Positions 17,630 to 26,920 of a stretch of DNA of 64,000 bases are shown here, one piece after another. Position numbers and translations under genes: made by a program. Each line of letters begins with the position of its first letter. Position 1 is the stretch's first letter. Where the stretch lies: contig CAKVNM010000004.1 in the NCBI GenBank assembly GCA_934777505.1, forward strand, positions 83,541 through 147,540, read 5' to 3'. This DNA is from an uncultured Clostridia bacterium. Its GTDB lineage: Bacteria; Bacillota; Clostridia; Christensenellales; UBA1242. The notes under the pieces were generated by a model. The model saw nothing but the letters and a program-made list of their open reading frames with translations. It ran no database searches and was not told the DNA's origin.

Positions 17630-18922
17630 TTACTTTTTGATTGGCTTGATAACTGTCTGTCCGCCCATAAATGGAACAAGAACATCAGGAATCTTGATTG
17701 AGCCGTCTTTTTGTTGATATTGTTCAACAATGGCAGGAATAACACGACTTGTTGCGAGTCCACTACCATTGAGTGTGTGAACGAACTCGTTTTTGTTTGT
17801 TGCAAGGTTTTTGAATTTTGTGTTGTTACGGCGTGCTTGATAATCTCTTGCGTTGGAAACAGAAGAAACTTCTTTGTAGATGTTCATGCTTGGAATCCAA
17901 ACTTCAATGTCGTATGTTCTAGCCATACTAGCAGAGCAGTCGCCAGCAGCAAGTTTGCTTGTTCTGTGGTGAAGACCAAGTTTTTCAACAAGGCGTTGAG
18001 CCTTTGCAACCATTTCTTCAAAACTCTTGTCGCTTTCTTGTGGTTTTGCGTATTGCACCATTTCGATTTTGTTGAATTGATGACCACGAACCATGCCACG
18101 CTCTTCGGAGCGGTAACTTCCTGCTTCCTTACGATAGCAAGGAGTGTAGGCAAAGAATTTTTTTGGAAGTTCGCTTTCGCTCAAAACTTCACCAGCGTAT
18201 AGATTAACAAGTGCGGTTTCTGCTGTTGGAAGAAGGAATTTTTTGTCTGGGTCGCCGTTTTCGTCAATAACCCAGTAAACTTCGTCCTTGAATTTTGGGA
18301 ATTGTCCTGCGCCAAATCCGCAACTATAATTTAGTTGGTGTGGAGGCAAGATAAATTCGTAGCCGTCATTAAGGTGTTCGCTAACAAAAAAGTTGAGTAA
18401 CGCCCATTCTAGTCTTGCACCAACGCCAGTGTAAATCCAGTAGCCGTTGCCACTAAGTTTTGCACCACGCTTGTAGTCGATAATGCCACAACTTTCACAA
18501 AGTTCAACATGGTTTTTTGGTTCAAAATCAAACACTGGTTTTTCGCCAAAGATTTTGATAACTTTGTTGTTTTCTTTTTCGCCAGCAAGCAAATCTTCGT
18601 CTGGAATATTTGGTAAACCAGCAATAAAATCAAAGTTTGCTTGTTGCAACTGTTTTAGTCTTTCATCGTTGGCGGAAATTTTTTCGCCAAGTTCTTTTGT
18701 TTTTGCGATGATTTGACTAGCGTCTAGTCCTTGTTTTTTCAACTTAGCAACTTCTGCACTTGCTTGATTTCTTTTTGCTTTTAGTTCGTTTGTTGCTTGT
18801 TCAAGTTCTTTTTCTTGTCTGTCGGCAATCAAGAACTCGTCAAAACTAACATTACAACCTTTTCTTGCCAAAAGTTCTTCAACTTTTTTTGGCTCTTTTC
18901 TAATTAAGTTAATGTCTAACAT
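17630..18922 (-). CDS. serS: Seryl-tRNA synthetase
   Basis: 430 residues, typical length. Class II synthetase that charges tRNA-Ser (and tRNA-Sec where present). The N-terminal ~110 residues form the antiparallel coiled coil that reads the long variable arm (FDEFLIADRQEKELEQATNELKAKRNQ). Motif 2 is CYRKEAGSYRSEERGMVRGHQF with FNKIEM following; motif 3 is NGSGLATSRVIPAI near the end, followed by LVPFMGG. GGAAG lies 8 bp before ATG. No T-box leader is visible in the 150 bp upstream. Both tRNA-Ser genes of the window (GGA, CGA) would be its substrates. Confidence 0.97.
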   Translation of the reverse strand: MLDINLIRKEPKKVEELLARKGCNVSFDEFLIADRQEKELEQATNELKAKRNQASAEVAKLKKQGLDASQIIAKTKELGEKISANDERLKQLQQANFDFIAGLPNIPDEDLLAGEKENNKVIKIFGEKPVFDFEPKNHVELCESCGIIDYKRGAKLSGNGYWIYTGVGARLEWALLNFFVSEHLNDGYEFILPPHQLNYSCGFGAGQFPKFKDEVYWVIDENGDPDKKFLLPTAETALVNLYAGEVLSESELPKKFFAYTPCYRKEAGSYRSEERGMVRGHQFNKIEMVQYAKPQESDKSFEEMVAKAQRLVEKLGLHHRTSKLAAGDCSASMARTYDIEVWIPSMNIYKEVSSVSNARDYQARRNNTKFKNLATNKNEFVHTLNGSGLATSRVIPAIVEQYQQKDGSIKIPDVLVPFMGGQTVIKPIKK

Positions 18923-19139
18923 TTCTGCTTACTTCCTTTGAATTAATAATCACCCTTAATTATATTTTTTAGTACAAAAATTGTCAAACAATTTGGCTCT
19001 ATTCGTATTTTAACTTGTATCTAGTGTGTGATGAGTCTAAACGCCGAAACCTATAAAAATTGCCTTAACAATTTTGGCGTTACTTGTTTTGTTTGAAAGT
19101 TCGACTTTGTGTGATATAATTTTTTGTAGGAGAAATAGT

Positions 19140-19862
19140 ATGAATTTGGTGCGTGACAACTGGGACGAAAAAGATATTTTGGAACTTGAAGACTATTTGA
19201 AAACTTTTTCCAAGGGCAAAGAAGCGTCTTTGTGGGAGCAACGAATAGTCAACACTTCGCTTCCATGTTTGGCAATTCCAAGCGAGATAATTCAAAACAC
19301 AGCAAAGCAAATTTATAAAGGCAATTTTATGGGTTTTATTAACCTTTTTCCATGGAATTATCATGCCGAAACCATGATTTTGGGTGCATTGATTTCTAGG
19401 ATTAAAGATTTTGATACTTATTCTCAAAAACTTTTAAAGTTCGCCAAAAAATGTGATAATTGGTCATCTTGCGATACGCTAAAATTTAATATCACAACAC
19501 AAAACAAATCCAAGTTTTTCAAGTTGGCGCAAGATTTTATTTCGTCAGCCGAACCTTTTGTTAGGAGAGTCGGTTTTAGAATACTTTTTAAGTTCGTAGA
19601 CAATGAGCATATTGATACTATTCTCAATATTTGCAACAGCATGAAAAATGAACAACATTATTATGTTAACATGGTGGTAGCGTGGCTACTTTGCGAGTGC
19701 TTTGTTAAACAGCGAGAAAAAACTTTGGCGTTTTTGTTAACAAACAATCTTAACGATTTTACTCTTAGAAAAATGATTAGCAAATGTATTGATAGTTATC
19801 GAGTGAGTGCAGAAGACAAGAAATTTTTGAAAAATTATAGGCAGAGCAAATTTTCCAACTAA
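19140..19862 (+). CDS. DNA alkylation repair protein, AlkD/HEAT-repeat family
   Basis: 240 residues from the ATG at 19140 (TAGGAG upstream). The helical-repeat family of AlkC/AlkD glycosylases is recognised from the C-terminal block YYVNMVVAWLLCECFVKQRE, KTLAFLL, and the middle VRRVGFRILFKF; the N-terminal half has the HEAT-like helices with FPWNYHAETMILGALI. Family members excise positively charged alkylated bases such as 3-methyladenine or 7-methylguanine. The catalytic Asp/Trp set of AlkD was not assigned. An extended -10 TGATATAAT lies just upstream. Confidence 0.82.
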   Translation: MNLVRDNWDEKDILELEDYLKTFSKGKEASLWEQRIVNTSLPCLAIPSEIIQNTAKQIYKGNFMGFINLFPWNYHAETMILGALISRIKDFDTYSQKLLKFAKKCDNWSSCDTLKFNITTQNKSKFFKLAQDFISSAEPFVRRVGFRILFKFVDNEHIDTILNICNSMKNEQHYYVNMVVAWLLCECFVKQREKTLAFLLTNNLNDFTLRKMISKCIDSYRVSAEDKKFLKNYRQSKFSN

Positions 19863-20016
19863 TTTTGTAATTTAACTTGCAATCCTGAGCAATTTTATAT
19901 ATAATCAAAATGGCTTTGAAAAATGGGTGATATACAAACAGAAATAATTTATTGATTTTGCAATGCGTGATTTTGGCTAAACCAAATATGCTACTGCTAG
20001 AATTGTTTGTTATGTA

Positions 20017-20160
20017 AGGGAGTTTAGAGTGGTCGGCGTCAAAGCGTTCGCTTATGCCATTTGACTAATCGTCAAACTGGCGGTGTCGCTCAGCTTTGCC
20101 TTTCCCCAAAAAATGAGTTGCAATGCTATTTTTCGGGGACTCCAGCACATTCGACCTTTT
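20017..20160 (+). repeat. tRNA-Ser-associated element, copy A
   Basis: It begins with a tRNA-Ser 5'-like stub (GGGAGTTTAGAGTGGTCG), continues GCGTCAAAG, holds a CCATTTG/CAAACTGG hairpin and a CCCCAAAAAAT...ATTTTTCGGGG hairpin, and ends GCACATTCGACC (20145-20156). The end is the exact reverse complement of the D-arm GGTCGAATGTGC (20229-20240) of the tRNA-Ser downstream. Copies B and C lie at the other tRNA-Ser gene (33346-33735). Confidence 0.7.
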
Positions 20161-20212
20161 CGCTTTATTAGCCAAATTGTTGAATATGCTTTTAAATAAA
20201 TCTATAAACTAT

Positions 20213-20300
20213 GGAAGGGTGTCAGAGTGGTCGAATGTGCTCGCTTGGAAAGCGGGTGTGCCTAAAAGCACCGCAGGTTCAAATCCTGTCCCTTCCGCCA
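20213..20300 (+). tRNA. tRNA-Ser (anticodon GGA)
   Basis: 88 nt including encoded CCA. Acceptor GGAAGGG (20213-20219) pairs with CCCTTCC (20290-20296); anticodon loop TTGGAAA; long variable arm TGTGCCTAAAAGCACCG; T-arm GGTTCAAATCC. Reads UCC and UCU codons. Confidence 0.97.
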
Positions 20301-20353
20301 ATAATCGAGAACTTATGCAATTCGCTTGTTGTGAATATGCTTGCTTTTCTCAT

Positions 20354-20386
20354 TAAAAAACACTTGATTTTTTATCAGGTGTTTTT
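20354..20386 (+). terminator. Terminator of tRNA-Ser
   Basis: ACACTTGAT/ATCAGGTGT hairpin with flanking A- and T-tracts, 54 bp after the tRNA. Confidence 0.8.
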
Positions 20387-20611
20387 TGTTATTAAAAAGA
20401 AAAATGTAAACTTTATAAGTTTTATTTAGTAGGAATAGTTGTTGAATCATTTAGAAGCATTTAATCAATTTGTTAATCATCGTTTTAATTTTTACCATTT
20501 AGTAAAGGTTAGCAAGTTATTGCCTTGGACGCTTGCACGGTCAAGTCGGGCAAGTTAATGTTGTTATGTAAGAGGATTAATTATTCCAAACTTTGTAATG
20601 CTGATATTATG
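20387..20611 (+). other. Gap with no gene
   Basis: A slightly GC-richer patch near 20518-20560 (CTTGCACGGTCAAG...GGGCAAG) could fold but no known RNA is recognised. Confidence 0.4.
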
Positions 20612-20642
20612 AAAAAAAGCGAGCCAATTTGACTCGTTTTTT
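20612..20642. terminator. Terminator of the ThyX-like gene
   Basis: GCGAG-centred hairpin (CGAGCC/GACTCG) with A-tract left and T-tract right; it serves the minus-strand gene and works in either direction. Confidence 0.7.
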
Positions 20643-21789
20643 AAATTTCTCTTTCCAGAGTTATGCCGTCTTTAAATCCGCACGGGCTTTGACAATCAAA
20701 CCCTTTTAGGCATCTTGCACCTTTGGCTTTTTCTAGCAAAAGTTTTTTAATGCTATCGTCTTCGGTTTTTAGTGCATATTTTAAAAGCGTGTTTTTCGTC
20801 TGCAAACAAACTTCAAGTTGAGCGCTAGTGCATAGCCTTTCGTTTGCCTTTTGGAGTAGGTTTTCCACAAGCCCACGCTCGCAGATGTTAACCATTTTTC
20901 CTTGCGGAAAAAGATGAGCCACCTTTTGCATATCGTCAAGCCACATTTTTTTAAGACTTTCATTTTTTCTTATCAGTAGCGGAACATAGAACGATTGCTC
21001 CTTGGTGTCAAAAAACTCATAACTCAAACTTCTATGTCTTTGGGCTTGACCAAGCATTGCTAGTGAGCCAACATAGTTCACTGAGTAAACATCGCCAAAA
21101 TATTCTTTGCGTGATTTTTGTGCAAGTAATCCAAAATGCAAGTCTTTTGAAAACCTTTCAAAGTTTGCGTCTACAAGGTTGTTTTGTTTCAAAAATGAGC
21201 AAAAATCTTGTATGTCTAATATGATGTGTTTGATGTAGTCGTTGGTGGAATTTTCAAGATTTTTTAGCATATAGTAAAGTTTGTTTAGTTGCCTGAACGA
21301 AACCGTGTATGCCATGCTGGTTTTTGTAAAAACGCTAACAAAATATCTTGCGTTTTCCTGAGCGAGTTTCTCAATTTTTTTGTCTGTCAAATATTTTTCG
21401 TTTGGATATCTTTTTTTGATTAACTCAGCAAAAATTTTGCACCACTTGGTGTAGAGTTTTAGTTCAATTCCGTCAAGGCTAAGAGTAGTGTATCTCGCAC
21501 TTTTTTCGCTGGTGGCGTAGACCCTTTCGCCGTTGAGTAGCATTGCAAAAAATTTTGGAATTTGGTCAAGATATAGGGTTATGTATTCGTGGTCAAAAAT
21601 GCTTTGATGACCAAGACGGCTGGCGTTTTGACTTCGCCTGATTTTCTGTTCTTTTGACTGACTGATTAAGTCGTCCAAAGTTTTTTGATTGTAGCAAATG
21701 CCAGCAAGTGTTCCACTAAACTCACTGTATTGTTCTTTCAAGTTTTCTCCATGATTTTCGGCTGTGGAAAGTAAAATTTTTATGTCCAT
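20641..21789 (-). CDS. ThyX-like flavin-dependent thymidylate synthase family protein, divergent
   Basis: 382 residues. The N-terminal half reads GHQSIFDHEYITLYLDQIPKF with a later SEKSARYT, which parallels the ThyX pattern GHxSxxEH...SxxSxRY. The C-terminal half has LGQAQRHRSLSYEFF, carrying the RHR of the ThyX motif but with Asp where the RHRx7S serine is expected. So the two halves each keep part of the signature, as if from a duplicated ThyX fold. Ends with a Cys-rich tail (RCLKGFDCQSPCGF). ThyX makes dTMP from dUMP using FAD and folate. Activity is uncertain. AAGGAG ribosome binding site; divergent from the LysR gene. Confidence 0.65.
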   Translation of the reverse strand: MDIKILLSTAENHGENLKEQYSEFSGTLAGICYNQKTLDDLISQSKEQKIRRSQNASRLGHQSIFDHEYITLYLDQIPKFFAMLLNGERVYATSEKSARYTTLSLDGIELKLYTKWCKIFAELIKKRYPNEKYLTDKKIEKLAQENARYFVSVFTKTSMAYTVSFRQLNKLYYMLKNLENSTNDYIKHIILDIQDFCSFLKQNNLVDANFERFSKDLHFGLLAQKSRKEYFGDVYSVNYVGSLAMLGQAQRHRSLSYEFFDTKEQSFYVPLLIRKNESLKKMWLDDMQKVAHLFPQGKMVNICERGLVENLLQKANERLCTSAQLEVCLQTKNTLLKYALKTEDDSIKKLLLEKAKGARCLKGFDCQSPCGFKDGITLEREI

Positions 21790-21872
21790 ATTGTTTCTCC
21801 TTGTTGCAATTATAATGCGATAGTGTTATAATTACAATAACAAGATTTTTATTGGAGGCATAAGCATATTTT

Positions 21873-22754
21873 ATGACAAATCTTAACCTATACAAATTTT
21901 TTTGTGTTGTCGCAAAAGAGAAAAATCTTTCAAAAGCGAGCGAAAAACTGTTTGTTTCTCAGCCAGCAGTTTCGTTTTCTATCAAGGAACTAGAAAAAGA
22001 ACTCGGTCAAAAACTGTTCGTTAGAAAAAGCAAGGGTGTTGAACTGACCACCTTTGGCAAAATGCTTTATGAAAAAATTAGTCCGTTTTTAAATAGTTGT
22101 GACGAAGCCGAAGTTTTGGCTCAAAAGTTTGCAAAACTTCAAACGGGAGTTGTTAGAATTGGCAGTAGTTCATCAAATGTCAATCAAGTTTTAATCGACT
22201 ATCTTTCAAAGTTTGCGAGCCTATATCCCGACATTCAAATTGTTATGGAAAGGGGAAGTAAAGACGAACTCGTTCAAAAACTTTCGCTTGGCGAACTTGA
22301 TATGATTTTTGTTGACAAGTTCGACAAAGTTTTGGACTACAAAATTGTAAAACAATTTGATGTTGTTTATCAGTTGATTGGAAGCAAGGATTTCAAACAA
22401 AAGTATCCGCTGGATAGCGTTGAGCCAAAGGATTTTCCTGTGCAAGACTTAATGCTACCAAGTATCAATAACAATTCGAGAATTACTATCAATAACTACT
22501 TTAACGCCCACGGAATATCGCTCAATCCAAAATATGAACTCGACAACTATATTTTGCTTTATGAATTCGTAAAAAAGGGTTTTGGTATGGCGTTTGTTAA
22601 TATTGAGTACTACAAGCAAAAAGTGCTTAGCCACGAAGTTAAAGTAATATTCCCAAACTTTTCAATCTGTGCAAGAAATATCGTTTGTGCAGTAAGTTAT
22701 GATATCAGTAATCCCGCTACAAACAAACTGGTTGAGATTATCACGAACAACTAA
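21873..22754 (+). CDS. LysR-family transcriptional regulator
   Basis: 293 residues, full length. The N-terminal winged helix reads LYKFFCVVAKEKNLSKASEK, then LFVSQPAVSFSIKELEKELG and QKLFVRKSKGVELTTFG, followed by a periplasmic-binding-protein-like effector domain (VRIGSSSSNVNQVLIDYL...). LysR regulators typically control a divergent neighbour, here the ThyX-like gene, with the 83-bp intergenic region as the likely operator; this is inference from position. TTGGAGG ribosome binding site, terminator right after the stop. Confidence 0.93.
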   Translation: MTNLNLYKFFCVVAKEKNLSKASEKLFVSQPAVSFSIKELEKELGQKLFVRKSKGVELTTFGKMLYEKISPFLNSCDEAEVLAQKFAKLQTGVVRIGSSSSNVNQVLIDYLSKFASLYPDIQIVMERGSKDELVQKLSLGELDMIFVDKFDKVLDYKIVKQFDVVYQLIGSKDFKQKYPLDSVEPKDFPVQDLMLPSINNNSRITINNYFNAHGISLNPKYELDNYILLYEFVKKGFGMAFVNIEYYKQKVLSHEVKVIFPNFSICARNIVCAVSYDISNPATNKLVEIITNN

Positions 22755-22777
22755 AAAAGAGCAGTTTTTGCTCTTTT
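22753..22777 (+). terminator. Rho-independent terminator
   Basis: AAAAGAGC/GCTCTTTT hairpin overlapping the stop codon of the LysR gene. Confidence 0.8.
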
Positions 22778-22829
22778 ATTTGTTTAAAATTAAATACAAA
22801 GGTTTTTGTGTTCTAAAAATTTCTGCTAT

Positions 22830-23336
22830 CTAAAACAATTCTTCGTCTTCATTTCCGTCATCTTTTTTGTCAGGTTTTTCTTGCTTGATTTTATAAACTA
22901 TTCCCGCAAGTTTTTCGTATGCTCTAACTCGCTTATCAAGTTCGATTAGGTTTGAACCAGAAAACTTTGTGCCGGTGTAGGTGAAGTAGTCCATGTGGAA
23001 AGTTTTGTCGTAGTACTGAGTTACAACCAACACTCCGCTCACGCAAGGATAAGCCAAGATGTCATAAATGTTATTTTCCATTTCGTTAAGTGCGGTTTCC
23101 TGAACTTTAAAAAGTTGCACGCCATTATTTTTAATGAATAGGTAAGAGATTTGTTCGTTGCTCTTAACCGAGAGTAATGCTCCTGTTTTAAAAATTTTTA
23201 CTGACTTTTGTTGATTTAGTTCGTTTTCGCAATCGCTTTGAATTTTGATTGCACTCATTGGCAAGTTTGTGTGACGAAGTTCGTTGTTCTCGTCAAAATA
23301 AAAGTTGTTGTTTTGGTGTTGTTTTAAAAATTTCAT
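22830..23336 (-). CDS. Uncharacterised protein, paralogue of the product at 4848-5342
   Basis: 168 residues. Same domain as the 4848 product (TGALLSVKSNEQISYLFIKN; NNIYDIL; SGVLVVTQYYDKTFHMDY), but with a different N-terminal quarter and a longer acidic/lysine tail (PDKKDDGNEDEELF). No signal peptide, membrane helix or known motif. It has a good AAGGAG binding site and stands alone. Two divergent copies 18 kb apart suggest a lineage-specific family with an expanded copy number; the role is unknown. Confidence 0.75.
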   Translation of the reverse strand: MKFLKQHQNNNFYFDENNELRHTNLPMSAIKIQSDCENELNQQKSVKIFKTGALLSVKSNEQISYLFIKNNGVQLFKVQETALNEMENNIYDILAYPCVSGVLVVTQYYDKTFHMDYFTYTGTKFSGSNLIELDKRVRAYEKLAGIVYKIKQEKPDKKDDGNEDEELF

Positions 23337-23433
23337 GTTATTTTCTCCTTTTTACGCAGTTATTATATCTTGCAAAAGGCATAAAGTAAATAACAAGAAT
23401 TTTATGTGTGATATAAGATTTACTTATATTAAA

Positions 23434-23979
23434 TTACAGCAAATTTTTCTTTTCAAGTTTGTCAAAAATGTCGTACATAACAACGCTTGCAGCGGTTGAA
23501 ACATTCAAACTGTTTGCCATGCCAAGAAGTGGAAGGTGAACGGACGCATCTGCAATGTCAATAATCTTTTGCGATACTCCGTCAAACTCTCTGCCAAGCA
23601 CCAAACAAACAGGCTTTGTTGGAACATATTTTCGGTAGTCAACGCTGTTAGAAGTTACTTCAACCGCCACAATTTCCACGCCCTGATTTTTTAAATCAAG
23701 AGCCACCTGCAAAGAATCTTCTTTGTATTCCCAAGGAACCCATTTTTCCGCACCCCTAGAACCTTGCTTGATTTTCATGTTTGGTGGAACAATAGTGTTT
23801 CCGCAAATATACACTTTTTTAATAAGTAGCGAGTCGGCAAGTCTTAGTATACAGCCAATATTGTGAGCACATTTTAGGCTGTCAAGTATGATATAAATAT
23901 TGTTTCGCTTTTTACTAAAAAATTCTTCTTTTCTTGTTTTGGTTTCTCGTAGTTCTGTTTTGGTTAGTTGATGTTCCAT
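23434..23979 (-). CDS. SpoU/TrmH-family RNA 2'-O-methyltransferase
   Basis: 181 residues from the ATG at 23979, preferred because GGGAG lies 7 bp upstream; the frame extends 23 codons further without a site. The SPOUT knot motifs are clear: motif 1 AHNIGCILRLAD, motif 2 VCLVLGREFDGVS, motif 3 LPLLGMANSLNVSTAASVV. It transfers a methyl group from SAM to a ribose 2'-OH in tRNA or rRNA. Size and lack of an N-terminal substrate-binding domain resemble small TrmH/TrmL types; the exact target is not determinable. Confidence 0.88.
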   Translation of the reverse strand: MEHQLTKTELRETKTRKEEFFSKKRNNIYIILDSLKCAHNIGCILRLADSLLIKKVYICGNTIVPPNMKIKQGSRGAEKWVPWEYKEDSLQVALDLKNQGVEIVAVEVTSNSVDYRKYVPTKPVCLVLGREFDGVSQKIIDIADASVHLPLLGMANSLNVSTAASVVMYDIFDKLEKKNLL

Positions 23980-24159
23980 GATTTTCTCCCATGTTTTTCT
24001 TATTTTAATTCTTGCGTCAATTTTTGTCAAAGCAATCTTGATTGCCACTCGCTTTGAATAAGTAGAAATATATAGTTAATAATAAAAGTATGTTACTTTA
24101 TGTTGTGGAAAGCAAACCCTGTGGAATAAGCGAAAAAAAGTTAAAAAAATTTTAAAAAA

Positions 24160-24186
24160 TTAGCACTCGACACTTGACAGTGCTAA
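24160..24186 (+). promoter_or_regulatory. CIRCE element (HrcA operator)
   Basis: TTAGCACTC, nine bases, CAGTGCTAA: the CIRCE inverted repeat with a single mismatch in the right arm (C instead of G). It overlaps the -35 box of the clpB promoter, so HrcA binding would block RNA polymerase. Confidence 0.92.
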
Positions 24187-24202
24187 TTTTTCATACTATA
24201 AT
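24174..24202 (+). promoter_or_regulatory. Consensus sigma-A promoter of clpB
   Basis: TTGACA (24174-24179), 17-bp spacer, TATAAT (24197-24202): a perfect match that would be very strong when HrcA is off. Confidence 0.93.
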
Positions 24203-24230
24203 GTCGCTTGAAAAAAGGAGGTAGAACATT

Positions 24231-26810
24231 ATGAACTACGACAAAATAACTCAAAAGAGTGCGGAATGTTTACAAAACGCTCAAAGTTGTGCGCTTCAAA
24301 ACGGCAATCAAGAAATCACAAGTTTGCATTTAGCGTATGCACTTTGTAGCGACCAAGACGGACTCATATATCAAATACTACAAGATATGAATGTTAATAT
24401 TGATAGCCTACTCAATGATTTGGCTAGCAAAATTAGCGTTCTGCCAAAAATCAGTCCAATTCAGCAAGCATATTTGTCAGTCGAAGCCGACCAAGTTTTA
24501 ACACTTGCCGAGCAAATCGCAAAGAACATGAAAGACGAATATGTTTCGGTTGAACACATATTTTTGGCGTTGATTGAAAAGTCTAGCAAAGACTTAAAAC
24601 AACTTTTAAATTCCTACAACATCACAAAAGACGCTTTTATCAAAGAACTTGCTAGCGTTAGGGGTAATCAAAATGTTACTAGCGACAATCCCGAAAACAC
24701 ATATAATGCCCTTAAAAAATTTGGCACAGACCTTGTTGAAATGGCAAGGCAAAACAAAATCGACCCAGTTATTGGCAGAGATAGCGAGATTCGTGACACA
24801 ATCATGATTCTTTCCAGAAAGACCAAAAACAACCCAGTGCTAATTGGTGAAGCGGGCGTTGGCAAGACCGCTATTGTTGAAGGCTTAGCCCAACGAATTG
24901 TTAGCGGAGATGTTCCAACGAACTTGAAAGATAGAACTATCTTTTCGCTTGATATGGGAGCGCTCGTTGCGGGTGCAAAATATCGTGGCGAGTTTGAAGA
25001 TAGACTAAAATCTGTTTTAAACGAAGTTAAAAAGAGCAACGGAAAGATTATTCTTTTCATTGATGAACTTCACACAATCGTTGGTGCTGGAAACAGCGAA
25101 GGCGGAATGGACGCAGGCAACCTTTTAAAACCTATGCTTGCTAGGGGCGAACTCCACTGCATTGGAGCAACAACGCTCAACGAATATCACAAGTATATCG
25201 AAAAAGACCCTGCCCTAGAACGAAGATTTCAAACAGTTCTTGTCAGCGAGCCAACTGTTGCCGACACAATCGCAATCTTGCGTGGATTAAAGGAAAGATA
25301 TGAAGTATATCACGGAGTAAAAATTAGTGATAGTGCTTTAATCAACGCAGCCGTGCTTTCAAACAGATATATCACCGACAGATTTTTGCCAGATAAGGCA
25401 ATCGACCTTGTTGATGAAGCGTGTGCAATCGTCAAAACCGAAATCGACTCCATGCCAACCGAAATGGACGAAATCAGGCACAAGATGATTCAACTTCAAA
25501 TTGAAGAAACTGCTCTAAAAAAAGAAACCGATAACCTTTCAAAATCGCATTTGGCAGACATTCAAAAAGAATTAGCCGAACTGCAATCGCAGTTTGATGT
25601 CATGAATGCAAAACTCAAAAAGGAAAAGGAAAACATCAACAAAGTTCAGTCCATAAAAGAACAAATCTCGCTCGTCAATGCTCAAATCGAGCAGGCTCAA
25701 AGAGAGTATGACCTTAATCGTGCTGCCGAACTAAAATACTCCAAACTTATTGGACTTCAAAACGACTTAAAAGAAGCCGAAAAGTTGGTCGAAGCCGAAC
25801 AAAATGGAATTTTGCAAAGCAAAGTTACGGACGAAGAAATCAGGCAAGTTGTTTCCAAATGGACAGGTATTCCAGTCAATAACCTAAAAGAGAGCGAAAG
25901 AGAAAAAATCTTGAAACTCCCAGAAATTTTGCACACTCGTGTTGTTGGTCAAGACGAAGCGGTTGAAAAAGTTTCAAACGCAATCTTGCGTTCAAGAGCG
26001 GGCATTCAAGACCCAAACAGACCTCTTGGTTCGTTCTTGTTCTTAGGTCCAACCGGTGTTGGAAAAACCGAACTATCAAAAACACTCAGCCAAGCACTAT
26101 TTGATGACGAGAAGAACTTGATTAGAATTGATATGAGTGAATATATGGAAAAATTCTCAGTGTCAAGACTAATTGGTGCGCCACCAGGATATGTTGGCTA
26201 TGAGGAAGGCGGACAACTAACCGAAGCCGTTAGAAGAAAACCATATTCCGTAGTACTATTTGACGAAATCGAAAAAGCACACCCAGATGTGTTCAATGTG
26301 CTTCTTCAAATTCTTGATGACGGCAGAATAACCGACTCACTTGGAAAAACTGTCGACTTCAAAAACACAATCATTATCTTAACAAGCAACCTTGGTGCTG
26401 ATGTGATATTAAGTAGTATCGAAAAAAATCACGAAATCACACCAGAAGCACGAGAAGAAGTCAAGAACATTCTAAGACACAATTTTAGACCAGAATTTTT
26501 GAACAGACTTGACGACATTATCTTGTTTAAGCCACTTCAACAAAATCAAATCACAAAGATTGTTGATTTACTCTTGGAAAAACTTGCTCAAAGACTTCAA
26601 GACAAGCAACTCACATTAAATGTTACATCAAACGCCAAAGACTTTATCGTTAAAAATGGATATGACGAAGCCTATGGTGCAAGACCTTTAAAGAGATTTA
26701 TTCAAGACACCGTTGAAACCGCTGTTGCAAGAAAACTTTTAAGCGACAACTTAACGGCAGGTTCAACAATCACAGTCGATGCGGTTGATGACCAAATTGT
26801 TGTAAAGTAA
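24231..26810 (+). CDS. clpB: ATP-dependent disaggregase ClpB
   Basis: 859 residues, full length. Order: Clp N domain (1-150), AAA+ module 1 with Walker A GEAGVGKT at 206-213 and a FIDELHT Walker B, the long coiled-coil middle domain (about 410-530) that marks ClpB rather than ClpA/ClpC, AAA+ module 2 with GPTGVGKT at 606-613, and a C-terminal D2-small domain with [10 protein letters not shown]. It works with DnaK to pull polypeptides out of aggregates. No ClpP-binding loop is expected in this class. AAAGGAGGT ribosome binding site; single gene with CIRCE control and its own terminator. Confidence 0.98.
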   Translation: MNYDKITQKSAECLQNAQSCALQNGNQEITSLHLAYALCSDQDGLIYQILQDMNVNIDSLLNDLASKISVLPKISPIQQAYLSVEADQVLTLAEQIAKNMKDEYVSVEHIFLALIEKSSKDLKQLLNSYNITKDAFIKELASVRGNQNVTSDNPENTYNALKKFGTDLVEMARQNKIDPVIGRDSEIRDTIMILSRKTKNNPVLIGEAGVGKTAIVEGLAQRIVSGDVPTNLKDRTIFSLDMGALVAGAKYRGEFEDRLKSVLNEVKKSNGKIILFIDELHTIVGAGNSEGGMDAGNLLKPMLARGELHCIGATTLNEYHKYIEKDPALERRFQTVLVSEPTVADTIAILRGLKERYEVYHGVKISDSALINAAVLSNRYITDRFLPDKAIDLVDEACAIVKTEIDSMPTEMDEIRHKMIQLQIEETALKKETDNLSKSHLADIQKELAELQSQFDVMNAKLKKEKENINKVQSIKEQISLVNAQIEQAQREYDLNRAAELKYSKLIGLQNDLKEAEKLVEAEQNGILQSKVTDEEIRQVVSKWTGIPVNNLKESEREKILKLPEILHTRVVGQDEAVEKVSNAILRSRAGIQDPNRPLGSFLFLGPTGVGKTELSKTLSQALFDDEKNLIRIDMSEYMEKFSVSRLIGAPPGYVGYEEGGQLTEAVRRKPYSVVLFDEIEKAHPDVFNVLLQILDDGRITDSLGKTVDFKNTIIILTSNLGADVILSSIEKNHEITPEAREEVKNILRHNFRPEFLNRLDDIILFKPLQQNQITKIVDLLLEKLAQRLQDKQLTLNVTSNAKDFIVKNGYDEAYGARPLKRFIQDTVETAVARKLLSDNLTAGSTITVDAVDDQIVVK

Positions 26811-26828
26811 CCTAAAACTTGATAATTT

Positions 26829-26866
26829 TAAAAGAAAATACTAAACACATAGTATTTTCTTTTTTT
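26829..26866 (+). terminator. Rho-independent terminator of clpB
   Basis: AGAAAATACT/AGTATTTTCT hairpin followed by T7. Any phosphoketolase start upstream of this point is therefore unlikely. Confidence 0.9.
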
Positions 26867-26920
26867 ATGTCAAAAATTTTTAGTATAATAAATCAAAAGA
26901 ATATTAGGGGGACTACAATT

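Noticed and set aside
18923..19073. T-box before serS
   Set aside because: The upstream 150 bp are short and show no T-box sequence or terminator.
20123..20356. ORFs over tRNA-Ser(GGA)
   Set aside because: Same artefact of translating a tRNA and its flanking element.
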